A stretch of 64,000 nt of DNA, from positions 4,526,001-4,590,000 of the forward strand of contig CAVYWJ010000004.1 in NCBI GenBank assembly GCA_963772315.1. Direction: 5' to 3'. Source of the DNA: Haliangium sp963772315. Lineage in GTDB: Bacteria; Myxococcota_A; Polyangia; Haliangiales; Haliangiaceae. This document shows positions 1 to 23,451 of the stretch, in pieces (within the stretch, counting starts at the first letter, position 1; every line of letters begins with the position of its first letter). Position numbers and translations under genes: made by a program. The notes below the pieces were generated by a model that had not been told where the DNA came from, did not search any database, and saw nothing but the letters and a program-made list of their open reading frames with translations.

Positions 1-13
1 AAGGTCCTTCCAG

Positions 14-51
<38 letters not shown>

Positions 52-96
52 TCGGTTTTATTCCGAGCCGGTCAGGCCGGCAAGGTGCGCGCGCCG

Positions 97-245
97 GATG
101 CGGCCCCGGCGCGGCCAGATACGTGCCGGCGCTCAGACGCGGGCCAGACGCGGGCCGATGCGGCCGGATGCCGGCCAGACACGGCCGGATGCCCTGCCAG
201 ACGCGGCCAGACGCCGGCCAGACGCGGCCAGACGCCGACCCGGCA
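97..245. repeat. Degenerate GC-rich short tandem repeats
   Basis: About 150 bases are built from imperfect copies of a short motif close to CGGCCAGACGC, mixed with CGGATGC. The copies drift in length and sequence, so no exact period can be given. Several frames are open through it, but that follows from the base composition and the composition-biased translations resemble no protein family. No gene is supported between base 1 and the start codon at 794. Confidence 0.6.
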
Positions 246-343
246 CCTGCGTTCGCGCTCACCGTGGCGCTCGCGACGGCCCCGGGCGCGAATTTCCTGG
301 TGCAGCGCTCGGCTTTCCTCGTGCGAAGACGCGCGCCCCGGCG

Positions 344-558
344 ATCTCGACCGCGTCCCCGGCAGTTTTGACCGCGTCCCCGGCAGTTTCGACCGCGTCC
401 CCGCCGGTTTCGACCGCGTCCCCGCCGATTCTGACCGCGTCCCCGCCGATCTCGACCGCGTCCCCGCCGATTTCGACCGCGTCCCCGCCGATTTTGACCG
501 TGTCCCCGCCGATTTCGACCGCGTCCCCGCCGATTTCGACCGCGTCCCCGGCGGTCGA
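344..558. repeat. 21-bp minisatellite, ten copies
   Basis: The core GACCGCGTCCCCG (one copy has T for C) recurs at 349, 370, 391, 412, 433, 454, 475, 496, 517 and 538, an exact 21-bp period. Because 21 is a multiple of three, all frames on both strands stay open and encode heptapeptide repeats (for example FDRVPAD on the + strand). These are probably not real proteins: no start or ribosome site stands out and no known fold fits. The array ends about 235 bp before the DUF2330 gene. Confidence 0.9.
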
Positions 559-793
559 CACGCGATCTGGGTGGGGCACGGGGCTCCAGGCGCGGGGATC
601 GCGAAGATCAGGCAAGAATCGAAGGTGTGGACGCCGGGGACGCGCGCGCGGCACGGGTAGGCGAACGACGAGTTGTGCGGGCGGTCACTCGGGCCGGCCG
701 GGACTCATCACGAGATGCCTGGCATCAAGGTGGCTCTGGTATGGTCACCGAGGCGCCGGGCCAGGAGCCCGGCACCGGAGGAGCCTCTCTCGT

Positions 794-2524
<1,731 letters not shown>

Positions 2525-2554
2525 GCCGGGCGTTTTTAAAAGGAGCTTGCTCAT

Positions 2555-4318
<1,764 letters not shown>

Positions 4319-4334
4319 GCGCCGCGAGGTGCAC

Positions 4335-4910
4335 ATGCGGAGACGGCTCGGCATCGCGATGATCCTGGGGCTCGGCATGGCCGCGAGCGGCTGTGGCCCG
4401 GGCGATCAGGGCAACACCGACGCCAGCATCGACGCAGGCACCGATGCAAGCCCCGATGCCGGGGTGGCGTGGATCGAGGCCGGCACGGCCGATCTCGCCG
4501 GCAAGGGCTTCGTGCCGATCGCGGACGGCAGCGACGCCACGCTGATTCCCGGCGCGCAGAGCGGCTTTCACGTCTGGCTCAACGTGCGCGTGCACGGGAT
4601 CGCGGGCGAGCTCCGCATCGAGCGCGCCGCCCGTCGCCAGCGCGACGACACGCTCGTGTTTCGCGGGCTGGCGCAGCGCCTGGACGTGCCCGAGGCAGCG
4701 CTGGGAGCGTGGTGGGAGAGCCCGATGGCATCCCCGGCCTTCATGTGCCCGAGCCCGATCGGCATCCAGGTGTTCGACGAGACGCTGGTGTTCGAGGTCC
4801 GGCTCCTCGATCTCGAGGGCGCGGTCCTGGCCGAGGATACCGTGGTCCTGGTGCCACGCTGCCCGCTGGGTGAGCAGGAAGCGTTCTGCCGCTCCATCTG
4901 TGCGGGCTGA
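4335..4910 (+). CDS. Predicted lipoprotein
   Basis: The product is 191 residues from the ATG at 4335; an in-frame GTG at 4329 is an alternative start. The N terminus is MRRRLGIAMILGLGMAASGC, a signal peptide with a lipobox ending in Cys. An Asp/Ala/Thr linker typical of myxobacterial lipoproteins follows. The rest looks like a beta-rich domain with no recognised family. Four cysteines near the C terminus could form disulfides. It lies 17 bp after the second DUF2330 gene on the same strand, so it may belong to the same operon and envelope system. Confidence 0.8.
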   Translation: MRRRLGIAMILGLGMAASGCGPGDQGNTDASIDAGTDASPDAGVAWIEAGTADLAGKGFVPIADGSDATLIPGAQSGFHVWLNVRVHGIAGELRIERAARRQRDDTLVFRGLAQRLDVPEAALGAWWESPMASPAFMCPSPIGIQVFDETLVFEVRLLDLEGAVLAEDTVVLVPRCPLGEQEAFCRSICAG

Positions 4911-4989
4911 GATGCGTTCTACCGCAGCCGGGTTGGCTTGCTACGCTTGGCGTTGGAGCGTTCCAACCCCTGCCAACCTGGTGAGCCGT

Positions 4990-5949
4990 ATGCGCCCTAC
5001 GTTTGCCGATCCCAAGATCGACTTCGTGTTCAAGCGACTGTTTGGCGTAGCCGAGCACAAGCCCATGCTCATCGGGCTACTCGATGCGCTGCTCGAGCTC
5101 GATCACGAGCATCGCATCGCCGAGATCGAGCTCATCGACGACTCGCGGTCCGTGCACACGCGAGAGCTCAAGCAGGCCATGGTCAACGTGAAGTGTCGCG
5201 ACATGCACGGCTCCAGCTACATGGTCGAGCTGCAGATGCTGTCGGTCGAAGGCTTCGAGCGCCGCGTGGTCTACAACGCTGCCAGGTCGTACACCAACCA
5301 GATCGGACACGGCGCCACCTACCCGGCCATCGACGACGTCATCGGCATCGGCATCTGCGACTTCACGCTGTGGACGAGCGAGGACGTGCCCATGCTCAGC
5401 CACTGGCGCATGCAGGAGCAGCACTCGGGACGGCTCGGGATAGGTCAGATCCAGTACGTGTTCCTGGAGCTGCCCAAGTACCCGGTGGGCGAGCGACCCG
5501 AGCGCCCGGTCGAGAAGTGGGCCTACTTCTTCCGCGAGGCCTCGCGCCTGACCGAGATCCCCGAGGTGCTGGCGCAGTCGCCGTACGCGCAGGCGCTGGA
5601 GGTGACGCGCAGCTCGACGTTCACCGAGGAGGAGTGGGACGTGTATCTGCGCGAGGAGCTGGCGCTGCAGGACGAACGCGGCGCCCTGTACCTGGCGCGC
5701 GAGGAGTCGCGCATCGAGGGCTATCGCGACGGTCGCAAGGAAGGCGTGAACGAGGGGCGCAAGGAGGGGCGCAAGGAGGGGCGCAAGGAAGGGCTGCTGG
5801 TGGCAATCGAGCGGCTGTGCGTGGCCTTTGGCATCGAGCTCTCGGCCGACCGGCGCCAGACCCTGGCGCGCTGCGAGCTGGAGCGCCTGGAGTGCTTCCT
5901 GGGCGAGCTCGCGGGCGCCCGGCGCTGGCCCGAGATCCACGCGCGCTGA
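4990..5949 (+). CDS. Rpn / PD-(D/E)XK nuclease-family protein
   Basis: The 319-residue product starts MRPTFADPKIDFVFKRLFG, the hallmark opening of the Rpn (recombination-promoting nuclease, TIGR01784/PDDEXK_2) family often annotated as a transposase. The PD-(D/E)XK core is expected around the VELQM segment near residue 79. The central WAYFFREA block is also typical. The C-terminal part has a run of GRKEG repeats from a 12-bp tandem repeat near 5750-5790, a copy-variable region common in this family. A GTG at 4981 is an alternative start. The frame overlaps the lipoprotein 3' end if extended upstream, which argues for the internal start. No inverted repeats marking an insertion sequence are seen. 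Confidence 0.85.
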   Translation: MRPTFADPKIDFVFKRLFGVAEHKPMLIGLLDALLELDHEHRIAEIELIDDSRSVHTRELKQAMVNVKCRDMHGSSYMVELQMLSVEGFERRVVYNAARSYTNQIGHGATYPAIDDVIGIGICDFTLWTSEDVPMLSHWRMQEQHSGRLGIGQIQYVFLELPKYPVGERPERPVEKWAYFFREASRLTEIPEVLAQSPYAQALEVTRSSTFTEEEWDVYLREELALQDERGALYLAREESRIEGYRDGRKEGVNEGRKEGRKEGRKEGLLVAIERLCVAFGIELSADRRQTLARCELERLECFLGELAGARRWPEIHAR

Positions 5950-5962
5950 GCGCGGCCGCGCG

Positions 5963-6716
5963 CTACTCGGTGTACTCGTGGTAGACGCGCTTGAGCTCGT
6001 CGTACGAGAAGCCGTCGTACACGCCGGCATCGCCCGCACCCGCCGGGGCTGGATCGCGGCGCTCCTCGAACACGATGCGGCCGCGCTGCAGCACCACCAC
6101 GTGATCGGTGAGCCCGCCGATCGACTCGAGGTCGTGGGTCACGACCAGGAGGATGCAGCCGCGCTGCTTGGCCTGGGCCATGGACCGGCTCAGGGCCATG
6201 GCGCCGGTGCGGTCGAGCCCGGTGAACGGCTCGTCGAGGAGCAGGATGCGCGGATCGTGCAGCAGCGCGCGGGCCAAGGACAGGCGCTGGGTCATCCCGC
6301 GCGAGTAGGTCCGCGCGGGCCGCAGGCGCGCCTTGGCATCGAGCCCGACCTGGTCGAGCAGCGCCGTGGCCCGGGCCTCGGCGTCGACCACGCCGTAGAG
6401 GCGCCCGTAGAAGATCAGGTTCTCGATGCCCGTGCAGCTCGCCGTAGACCAGCGAGCTGTGCGCCAGCACGCCGATGTGACGGCGCAGCTCGCGCTCGGG
6501 GATCGCGGCGCCGCCGGCGCGGGCATAGCGCACCTCGCCGCCCGTGGGCTTGACCAGCGTCGACAGGATGCCGAGCAGCGTGCTCTTGCCCGCGCCGTTG
6601 GGGCCGAGCAAGGCGCACAGGCTGCCCGCCCGCAGCTCGGTGCTCACCCCGCCCAGGGCGCGGTGATGACCGTAGCGCTTGCTCAGCTTGTCGAGGTGCA
6701 CGCGCTCGACGGGCAC
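5963..6716 (-). pseudogene. ccmA: CcmA-like ABC transporter ATPase, one frameshift
   Basis: The N-terminal part (from a GTG at 6716) has Walker A GPNGAGKST. A second frame continues with the signature YSRGMTQRLSLARAL, Walker B ILLLDEP and the switch region VVTHD. The two join at about 6432-6436, where GAGCTGCACGGGC should read as a GELTGIENL-type sequence; removing one inferred inserted base restores a single protein of about 250 residues. The family is the ATPase subunit of small-molecule exporters. CcmA is inferred from its place at the end of a cytochrome c maturation cluster. No ccmB or ccmC is visible here, so assignment to that complex is tentative. The break may be a sequencing error. 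Confidence 0.75.
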
Positions 6717-6719
6717 GGG

Positions 6720-9019
6720 TCAGCTCCGGCTCACGTGCGGGCGCGGGCGCCGGCGCGCTCCGTGGCCAGGTCGTGGTAGATCGACTCGAGCTGGCGCGTC
6801 AGCTTGCCCTTGCGCTTCTCGTACTCGTCGTCGTCGAGCTCCGCCTTCGGACTCGAGGGCGACCAGCTCATCGAGCAGGCTCTCGCGCCGCTTCTCGAGC
6901 TTGCGGCGCCGGTTCTGGTCGTCGCGTCCCTCGTCGCCGTCCGCCTGCGCGACCGGGGCCCGGCGGCGCCGGAACACCCCGGACAGACCCCAGACGAGCA
7001 AGCCGATGACCACGATGCCCGCGCCCCAGCTCAGCTGGCGCTGCCACGCCGGGTGCATGGGCAAGCCCGAGGCCGTGAGCACCATGCGCTGCTCGGGTCG
7101 GATCTGGATGTTCGAGATCACGTAGTGCTTGCCACCAGCGGGATCGGTCCACTCGCGACCGCGCGCGTTGGCCGGGGAATCGACCTTCATGCCCGGCGTG
7201 TGCTGCAGCGCCAGCAAGCTGTTGAACGAGCCGTGCGGCAGCGGCAGGTCGAACTGCAGCGCGCCCTTGAGGATCGGCAGCGAGAAGAAACCCATGAACT
7301 CGGCGCCGCCAGGCGGGATCGAGCCGCGCCAGATGAAGCCGCGATCGGGATCCACGCCCACCCGGATGGTCATCTCTTCGCCGACCTGGGCGCCGACGAA
7401 GCCCGCGGGCAGCGGCATGACGAACCCGTCTTTGCCTGGCTCCCAGGGCGCGTACGAGAAGTTCGTGATCGTGAGCTGGCTCTGGAAGGCCATGAACACG
7501 TCGTCGATGATGCCCTGGGTGTGGAACGAGAACGCCACCGGCTCCTGCATGGTCTGGAACGCCAGCATGCGCAGCGTGGTGCCGCGGTCGCCGGCCATCT
7601 GGAACGGCGCGGTGTGGAAGAGCTTGCCGCCGACCTCGGCGCGGGCGTAGTAGACCGCGTCGGGCTCGGCGGGAATGTCGCGGAAGCGCGCCTCGGCGCC
7701 GCCTTCGTCGCTCCAGGCGACGTTGACGTTGACGCCGAGACCGCCGCTCGCGGCCACGGCGAAGGGCTTGCCCTCGACGCGCGCGCCGTGCACCTGGGCC
7801 ACCACCCGCACCTGCGCACCCGGCGTGAGGCCCGAGAACGTGGCCTTGCCCTGGGCATCGGTGACCTGGCGGACCGGCTCGCCGGCCGCGGTGCCATCAG
7901 CGGCAAGCGGCTCGAGCTCGACCTCGACGCCGGCCACGGGGGACGTGGAGTCGCGGGTGATGCGCTGCACCGTCACCGCGGCCGTGCCGACCGCGAGCGC
8001 CGGCTGCGGCGTGGGCTGGTCGTCGACCAGGCCGCGCACGCCGGTCGGCCCGCCGTCCGCGAGCCTGCTCCGCGCCACGCTGGTGGCGGCCTGACCGTCG
8101 AGCTTCATCAGATCGACGTGCGGGATGGTCTCTGGCTGGCCGAAGACCTGCACCACGACCTCACCCGGCCCCAGGCTGCTGATCTGGTCGGTGACGCGAG
8201 CCATGTCCTCGACCGGCGGAGCCGTGGAGTCGAGCGTCTCGCCGGCCAGGAGCAGACGCAGGCCCACCTCGGGCGGCATCATGATCAAGCCCGAGCGCAC
8301 GCGGTCGCTCACCGTGCGCTCGCCGAGCGGACGCGGCAAGTCGGTCATGGCGTAGTACGCGACCTTGTCCTGGATCAGGCCCTGGAAGACCACGCGGCCG
8401 GCGACGTCGGTGCGCTGGGTGACGCGCGTGATCGAGCCGTCGGATGCGTAACCGACCAGGTGCACAGGGTGATCAGGCACGTTGTTGGACATCTGGCCGC
8501 GCACCACGCGTACCGTGAGCTGGCCAGCGGGATCGCCGGGCTGCGGGCGGCTGATACCGCTCATCTGGCGCGGGTCGGGCATGCCGCCGGCCATACCGGG
8601 CATGCCGGGCATGGCTTTGCCGCCACCGACGCCCTGCCACAGGCTGGTCGACAGCAGGATCCGGAGGCCGCCCTGGGCCGGGACCTCGAACGGCTCCGAC
8701 TCGGTGACCTTCTGCTCCTCGCCCGACATCGTGGTGACCCGAGCGGCGTAGCGGTCGCCCTGCCTCAGCTTGACGAACGTGGCCCGGCCCTCGGCATCGG
8801 TGCGCGCAGCGCGCGCGCTGCCGCCGCCTGGCACCATCAGCTCGACGTCGATGCCGATCAGCGGCTTGGACGGCGCGCCGTCGACCACGCGTACGGTCAC
8901 GGTGCCGACATCGATGTCGCTCGCGGGCAAGGGCTTGCCCAGGGCATCGGCCGTCTGCGCCGCGGCCGGCTGCGCGAGCGCACACAGCGCCGCCGCAGCG
9001 AACGCCCAAATGAAGCGTT

Positions 9020-9023
<4 letters not shown>
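6720..9023 (-). CDS. Exported membrane protein with carboxypeptidase-regulatory-like domains
   Basis: The 767-residue product opens with a signal peptide (MKRFIWAFAAAALCALAQPA). Three or more beta-sandwich repeats of the carboxypeptidase-regulatory type follow, with phrases such as DAEGRATF, DVAGRVVFQGL and DAQGKATFSGL. One transmembrane helix lies near the end (GAGIVVIGLLVWGLSGV) before a charged cytosolic tail. The tail leaves frame near 6850: deleting one base there gives a helical tail with a DDDEYEKRKGKL segment and a stop at 6731, like the tail of the CcmI-type neighbour. It lies between ccm genes and overlaps the upstream gene by 4 bp, suggesting a role in assembly of exported cytochromes, but the activity is unknown. 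Confidence 0.78.
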
Positions 9024-12332
<3,309 letters not shown>

Positions 12333-12490
12333 GACCGAGCCAAAGGCTGCGATCGGCGAGTGCGGGATATTGAATGCAGAGCCTCTCGGGCACCTGGATA
12401 TCTCCAGTCGGTAGAAGTCTCCGGGTAATCTAGGCAGCCACGAGCAGGACGCCGCGGCGCGCGCGAATTCGGACAGTAGGCCTGGTTACT

Positions 12491-12931
12491 TCAGTAGCCC
12501 GGCTTCAGCTTGCCCGCGTTGCGGTTGGTTTCGGCGCCCTCGTACTTGGACGGGCACTTGGCCATCAGATCCTCGGCCTCGAGGACATACACGCCGTTCT
12601 TCTCGACCACGCGTCCCTCGGCCACCACCTCGGACTTGTCCTTGAACGTATCCGGCTTGGGCCCGATGTGCTCGACGCGCAGCCGCTGGCCCTTGCTCTC
12701 GAGCACGAAGTCGCGCTTGGTCTGCTGCCCCTCGATGCGCTCCTTGATGCTGCCCGCCTCCACGTAGCCGTGAACCTTGAGCGTCTTGCCGGCCCATGCC
12801 TGGGGTTCGGACATGAGCTCGTCCACCATCTTGTAGTACTGCACATCGCCCTGCGACGACATGACGATGAGGGTGATACCGCCGACCACGACGGCGACCG
12901 TCAGGAGTACTTTGAGCAACCGACTATTCAT
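12491..12931 (-). CDS. ccmE: Heme chaperone CcmE, CxxxY type
   Basis: The 146-residue product has an N-terminal membrane anchor (LLKVLLTVAVVVGGITLIVM) and an OB-fold periplasmic domain containing GKTLKVHGYVEAGS and EVVAEGRVV. CcmE carries heme covalently from the ABC exporter to CcmF. The usual HxxxY heme-binding motif is replaced by LMAKCPSKY, the CxxxY variant described for Desulfovibrio. It is the first gene of the leftward ccm cluster; the start at 12931 gives the normal anchor and family length. About 160 bp separate it from the recognised ccmF start. Confidence 0.9.
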   Translation of the reverse strand: MNSRLLKVLLTVAVVVGGITLIVMSSQGDVQYYKMVDELMSEPQAWAGKTLKVHGYVEAGSIKERIEGQQTKRDFVLESKGQRLRVEHIGPKPDTFKDKSEVVAEGRVVEKNGVYVLEAEDLMAKCPSKYEGAETNRNAGKLKPGY

Positions 12932-13134
12932 GGCTAACGTCCTACAGTGTAAGCGAGTTTCGCAAGGGGAACCGTAGCACAACAGGGACCAATTCCCGAT
13001 GCGGTGATTTATCGCTTCGAGAAACCCGGGGGCGAGCACCGGCGGGCGTACCACGGTCGCCGGGTCGCGCATAAGTCATCGGAACCAGTCAGGTGCTCCA
13101 GACACGCGGCGAGCACCGGGATCGCGTCGCCGGC

Positions 13135-14166
13135 TCAGCCGCCGATCGAGATCATGTGCTTGGTGGGGGCTCCGCCCCCGGTCGATTGGAACTCGTGTCC
13201 CGCCCGCTTGCCGGTCACGCCTGCACGGATGGCCGCGCGCACGTCGTCGTCGTCGCCGCCATTGCGCATCACGTCGCGCAGGCTGATCGCGTCGTCGTAG
13301 GCCAGGCACGCGTGCAGGTCGCCCGCGGCCGAGAGGCGCAGCCGGTTGCAGGTATCGCAGAAGTGCTCGGACATCGCCGAGATGATCCCGAGCTCGCGCA
13401 CCGGGGCGCCGGCGGGATCGTCCAGGCGCCAGTAGCGCGCGGGCCCGTGCGCGCTGCGGCTCTGCTCGTCCGCGCGAAGGGCCCGGCCGAAGTGCGCCTC
13501 CACCGACTGCCGGATCTCGGCGGCCGTGAGCTGCTGCGCCACCGAGTAGAGCTGCCCGTCGGACATCGGCATGTGCTCGATGAAGCGCGGCACCACCCTG
13601 CGGTCCCAGGCGAACTCGCACAGCGCGGCCACCTCGTCATCGTTGGTGCCCTTGAGCGCCACGATGTTGAGCTTGACCTCCAGCCCGGCCGCGCAGGCGG
13701 CGTCGATCCCCGCGATCACCCGATCGAGATCGCCACGCCGGGTGAGCGCCTGGAAGCGGCCCGGATCCAGGCTGTCGATCGAGATGTTGACCGCGCGCAA
13801 GCCGGCCCGGGCCAGCGGCGCGGCCAGCTCGGGCATGCGGTGGCCGTTCGAGGTCATGACCACGGCCGTGATGCCCTCGATCGCGGCGATGCGCTCGGTC
13901 AGCGTGACCACGTCGGCGCGCACCGTGGGCTCGCCGCCGGTCAGCCGCACCCGGCGCACGCCCAGTCCGGCAAAGATGCGAACCAGGCGTTCGATCTCCT
14001 CGAACGTCAGCAGCTCCTGCCGCGGCCGGAACACCATCCCCTCACCTGGCATGCAGTACGTGCAGCGGTAGTTGCACCGATCCGTGAGCGACACTCGCAG
14101 ATAGCTGACGCCACGGGCGAAGCCGTCGGACAGAGGCGCGATCACGGGTAGGGTTACAGGGCTCAC
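13135..14166 (-). CDS. moaA: GTP 3',8-cyclase MoaA (molybdopterin biosynthesis)
   Basis: The 343-residue product is a full-length radical-SAM MoaA. The first iron-sulfur cluster motif is CNYRCTYC near residue 32, the SAM-binding TGGEPTVR follows, and the second cluster ligands lie in CDTCNRLRL with a later Cys. The C terminus ends in Gly-Gly, as required for MoaA activity. It converts GTP to the cyclic precursor step of molybdenum cofactor synthesis together with MoaC. No other moa gene is adjacent, and unlike its neighbours the gene has no frameshift. Confidence 0.95.
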   Translation of the reverse strand: MSPVTLPVIAPLSDGFARGVSYLRVSLTDRCNYRCTYCMPGEGMVFRPRQELLTFEEIERLVRIFAGLGVRRVRLTGGEPTVRADVVTLTERIAAIEGITAVVMTSNGHRMPELAAPLARAGLRAVNISIDSLDPGRFQALTRRGDLDRVIAGIDAACAAGLEVKLNIVALKGTNDDEVAALCEFAWDRRVVPRFIEHMPMSDGQLYSVAQQLTAAEIRQSVEAHFGRALRADEQSRSAHGPARYWRLDDPAGAPVRELGIISAMSEHFCDTCNRLRLSAAGDLHACLAYDDAISLRDVMRNGGDDDDVRAAIRAGVTGKRAGHEFQSTGGGAPTKHMISIGG

Positions 14167-14309
14167 GGCGGATGTCTTCCAACCGTATGCTCGCCGCCGG
14201 GGATACCGTCAAGCCTTTGTTCGGCATGCGTCGCTGCTTCTGACGCATCCCCCGGCCGTGGTAACCAGAAATTTGTTGACACCCCTTACTGAAGTGATGC
14301 ATGAACATG

Positions 14310-14340
14310 CCTGAAACGTAGTCCACCGAACTGTTTCAGG
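14310..14340. promoter_or_regulatory. Inverted repeat overlapping the ribosome site of the next gene
   Basis: CCTGAAAC (14310-14317) and GTTTCAGG (14333-14340) are perfect 8-bp arms separated by 15 bases. The right arm overlaps the CAGGAG ribosome site of the gene at 14357, so a protein bound here or an mRNA hairpin could control its translation. Length and spacing fit a dimeric regulator site. Confidence 0.4.
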
Positions 14341-14356
14341 AGCAGCAACTAGAAAT

Positions 14357-14716
<360 letters not shown>

Positions 14717-14943
14717 GCTTCGGTCCCGCGGGCCACACAGGCCCGACATAGCCCGATCGAGCGCCTCTGGCCGCTCTCGAGGCAGCAGAGTTGCGCTCAT
14801 GCACCGCCAACGCGAACGTGGCCCTGCACTGACAGCGATCCGTGCCAGGCGCAGAGACAGCCTCCAGGCACGGTCTCGGCTCATACACGCGCCCGGACCA
14901 GCCCCCTCCCCCGCAACTGGGGAATGACTTCTGGCCTGCAGTA

Positions 14944-16981
<2,038 letters not shown>

Positions 16982-17209
16982 GGCGCGGAGCACTATACAG
17001 CACCCCAGGCCCGTGGCACGCTGGCGGTGACGCACGGCATCGCGGCCCGCGTCAACAGGACGATCCCGGCCCTGCACCGGCGTGGCCATCCCGGCCGCGA
17101 GCGCCCGCGCGCCAGCCCGCACGCGGCGGAGAATGCGCGTGTTTCTCTGTAATTACATTCACTCGGGCGGGCTTGAGGCAATGCCGATGCCTCGGCTAGA
17201 CTGCGCGCC

Positions 17210-17866
17210 ATGCCCGCCGATCCATACACGCGTCGCCGCGCGCAGCCGCGGCCGCGCGTCTCACGGCCACGCCGCGCCGCAGCGAGCGCGCTCGTCGCCA
17301 GCCTGGCGCTGTTGCTCGCGGCCCCGCCGCTCGGCGCGCAGCCCGCGCAGCCCACGCCCGGCGAGAGACCGGCCGCGCCAACCGCGCCCGCGCCAGACGT
17401 GCAACCAGACGCGGAGCTCGACGCAGCCGCCGCGTCGCCTGCAGCTGCGAACGACACCGTGGGCAATGTCTCGACCCGGCGCAGCCTGGGCTGGATCGCG
17501 GTGGGCACTGCCGCGGCCTTTGCCACCACCAGCGCGATGCTGGCCCTGGCGGTCGAGTCACGCGAGTCGGACATCGAGTTCCTGATCGACTTCCGCGCCC
17601 CCATCATCAATGCCCCCAATCGCTACGAGGGCCAGGCCAGCGGTCGCTACGAGGATCTCATCGACGAGGCAGAGACCCTCTCCAGGGCCGCGTGGATCAC
17701 CCTGGGCCTGGCCAGCGCGGCCGCGCTGACCGCGACTGCCCTGTTCGTGCTCGACGGCGGCGCCGGCGCCGAGGACGCGCCCGGAGCGCGCAGCCAGCTC
17801 GCGCCCGCCGTGACCCCCGGGACCGTCCACGGCGGCATGGGCGTGACCCTGGACTGGGAGTTCTGA
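17210..17866 (+). CDS. Exported protein with two membrane segments
   Basis: The 218-residue product has an Arg-rich N terminus and a hydrophobic signal segment (SALVASLALLLAAPPLGA). A Pro/Ala linker follows, then two further hydrophobic segments (about residues 94-112 and 162-184). The loop between them carries an acidic/Arg stretch. No family is recognised, but proteins of this type are common in myxobacterial envelopes. The next gene starts 4 bp downstream, so the two are likely co-expressed. Confidence 0.7.
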   Translation: MPADPYTRRRAQPRPRVSRPRRAAASALVASLALLLAAPPLGAQPAQPTPGERPAAPTAPAPDVQPDAELDAAAASPAAANDTVGNVSTRRSLGWIAVGTAAAFATTSAMLALAVESRESDIEFLIDFRAPIINAPNRYEGQASGRYEDLIDEAETLSRAAWITLGLASAAALTATALFVLDGGAGAEDAPGARSQLAPAVTPGTVHGGMGVTLDWEF

Positions 17867-17869
17867 GCC

Positions 17870-18226
17870 GTGACCCGCATCTTCCTGTTCATCGCCATGA
17901 TCGTGTCGGCGGCCGCCCTGCTCGGCGCCTGCTTCGACAAGCCCACACCTGCCTGCGCCTTCTGGTGCGGGGTCCAGAGCGCGTGCCCGGACGGCTACCG
18001 CTGCGCCGCGGACCAGTGGTGCAAGCGCGAGGACGTGCCCGAGAGCCAGGAGTGCGGCCCGGGCCCGACCCAGGACGCCGCTCCCATCCCGGTCGATGCA
18101 GCGCCCGGAGACGCCGGTGACGCCAGCCCGCCCGACGCCGCCCTCACCGACGCGCTGCCCGACGCAGCGCCCGTCCCCGCAATCGACGCGGCCCTGCCCG
18201 ATGCAAACGGCGCCGGCTTGCGCTAA
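17870..18226 (+). CDS. Predicted cysteine-rich lipoprotein
   Basis: The 118-residue product starts at a GTG 4 bp after the preceding gene. The signal sequence MTRIFLFIAMIVSAAALLGAC ends in a lipobox Cys. About 45 residues with six further cysteines follow (CAFWCGVQSACPDGYRC pattern), suggesting a compact disulfide-bonded module. The rest is an Asp/Ala/Pro-rich tail. Myxobacterial genomes encode many such Cys-module lipoproteins. The function is unknown. Confidence 0.75.
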   Translation: MTRIFLFIAMIVSAAALLGACFDKPTPACAFWCGVQSACPDGYRCAADQWCKREDVPESQECGPGPTQDAAPIPVDAAPGDAGDASPPDAALTDALPDAAPVPAIDAALPDANGAGLR

Positions 18227-18257
18227 ACCAGCCCTCCAAGAAGAACCGAGAGACGTC

Positions 18258-18986
<729 letters not shown>

Positions 18987-18993
18987 GTGAATC

Positions 18994-22761
<3,768 letters not shown>

Positions 22762-22902
22762 GCCTCGCTGGCCGAACGTGCGCGGCTAGCGCCTCGCTGG
22801 CCCGCGCTGGCGGAAGCTAAGCATGGGCAGCGCGCAAACACGGCTGGCCGACCATGCGATGCAGGATCGGCCGCCGCGTCGCGCTTCCGTTACCGGGCAG
22901 TG

Positions 22903-23451
22903 TCACAGCTCGGGCGGCGGCTCGCCAGGAGTGCAACCCGTGCACGACTCAACCTGGTACACGATCTCGTAGCTCACGCCCTGGGCGTCGATCTCGCCGA
23001 CCTGCGGTCCAAAGCCCATCTCGCCGGCCGGGATCTCGATCCTGCCGAGCAGGTCATTCGGGTCCGTGTAATCGTCCCACACGTCCTCTTCCCAGACCTC
23101 GATCACGACCGCGGCTCCGAAGGCCAGCTCCTCGTACGAGATCTCCTCGCTGGTGTTCGCGACGAAGCCTGCGCTGGCCCATACCTTCTTGCCGTTGATG
23201 ACGAGGGCGGGCTCATCCATGCCATCTGCGTCCTGCGGCTCGAGGCAGGTCACGTTGAGCACGTTGATGACCGGAGCCTCCTCGACGATCACGTCGGGCG
23301 CCTGCGGCTCGGCGGGCTGCTGTTCTTCCTGGGCGAGCCCGGTCTCGAGGCCGTCCTCGGATGTCGTGGTGTCGCCGTAGCAGCCCACCAGCCCGGACAG
23401 ACCAAGACCAAGCAGTGCACAATTAGAGATCAGGCGAATCGAGGTACTCAT
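22903..23451 (-). CDS. Predicted lipoprotein with C2-like beta domain
   Basis: The 182-residue product has a signal peptide and lipobox ending SGLVGC, then an acidic Gln/Glu/Pro linker. A beta-rich domain of about 120 residues follows (VINVLNVTCLEPQD, VVIEVWEEDVWDDYTDPNDLLG). The last phrases resemble C2-type domains, where Asp-rich loops bind calcium, but this is a visual comparison only. Two cysteines near the C terminus form CTGC. It stands alone between a convergent greA and a 390-bp non-coding region. Confidence 0.75.
   Translation of the reverse strand: MSTSIRLISNCALLGLGLSGLVGCYGDTTTSEDGLETGLAQEEQQPAEPQAPDVIVEEAPVINVLNVTCLEPQDADGMDEPALVINGKKVWASAGFVANTSEEISYEELAFGAAVVIEVWEEDVWDDYTDPNDLLGRIEIPAGEMGFGPQVGEIDAQGVSYEIVYQVESCTGCTPGEPPPEL

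Noticed and set aside
4990..5949. Insertion sequence carrying the Rpn gene
   Set aside because: No flanking inverted repeats or target duplication were seen; the family is often chromosomal.
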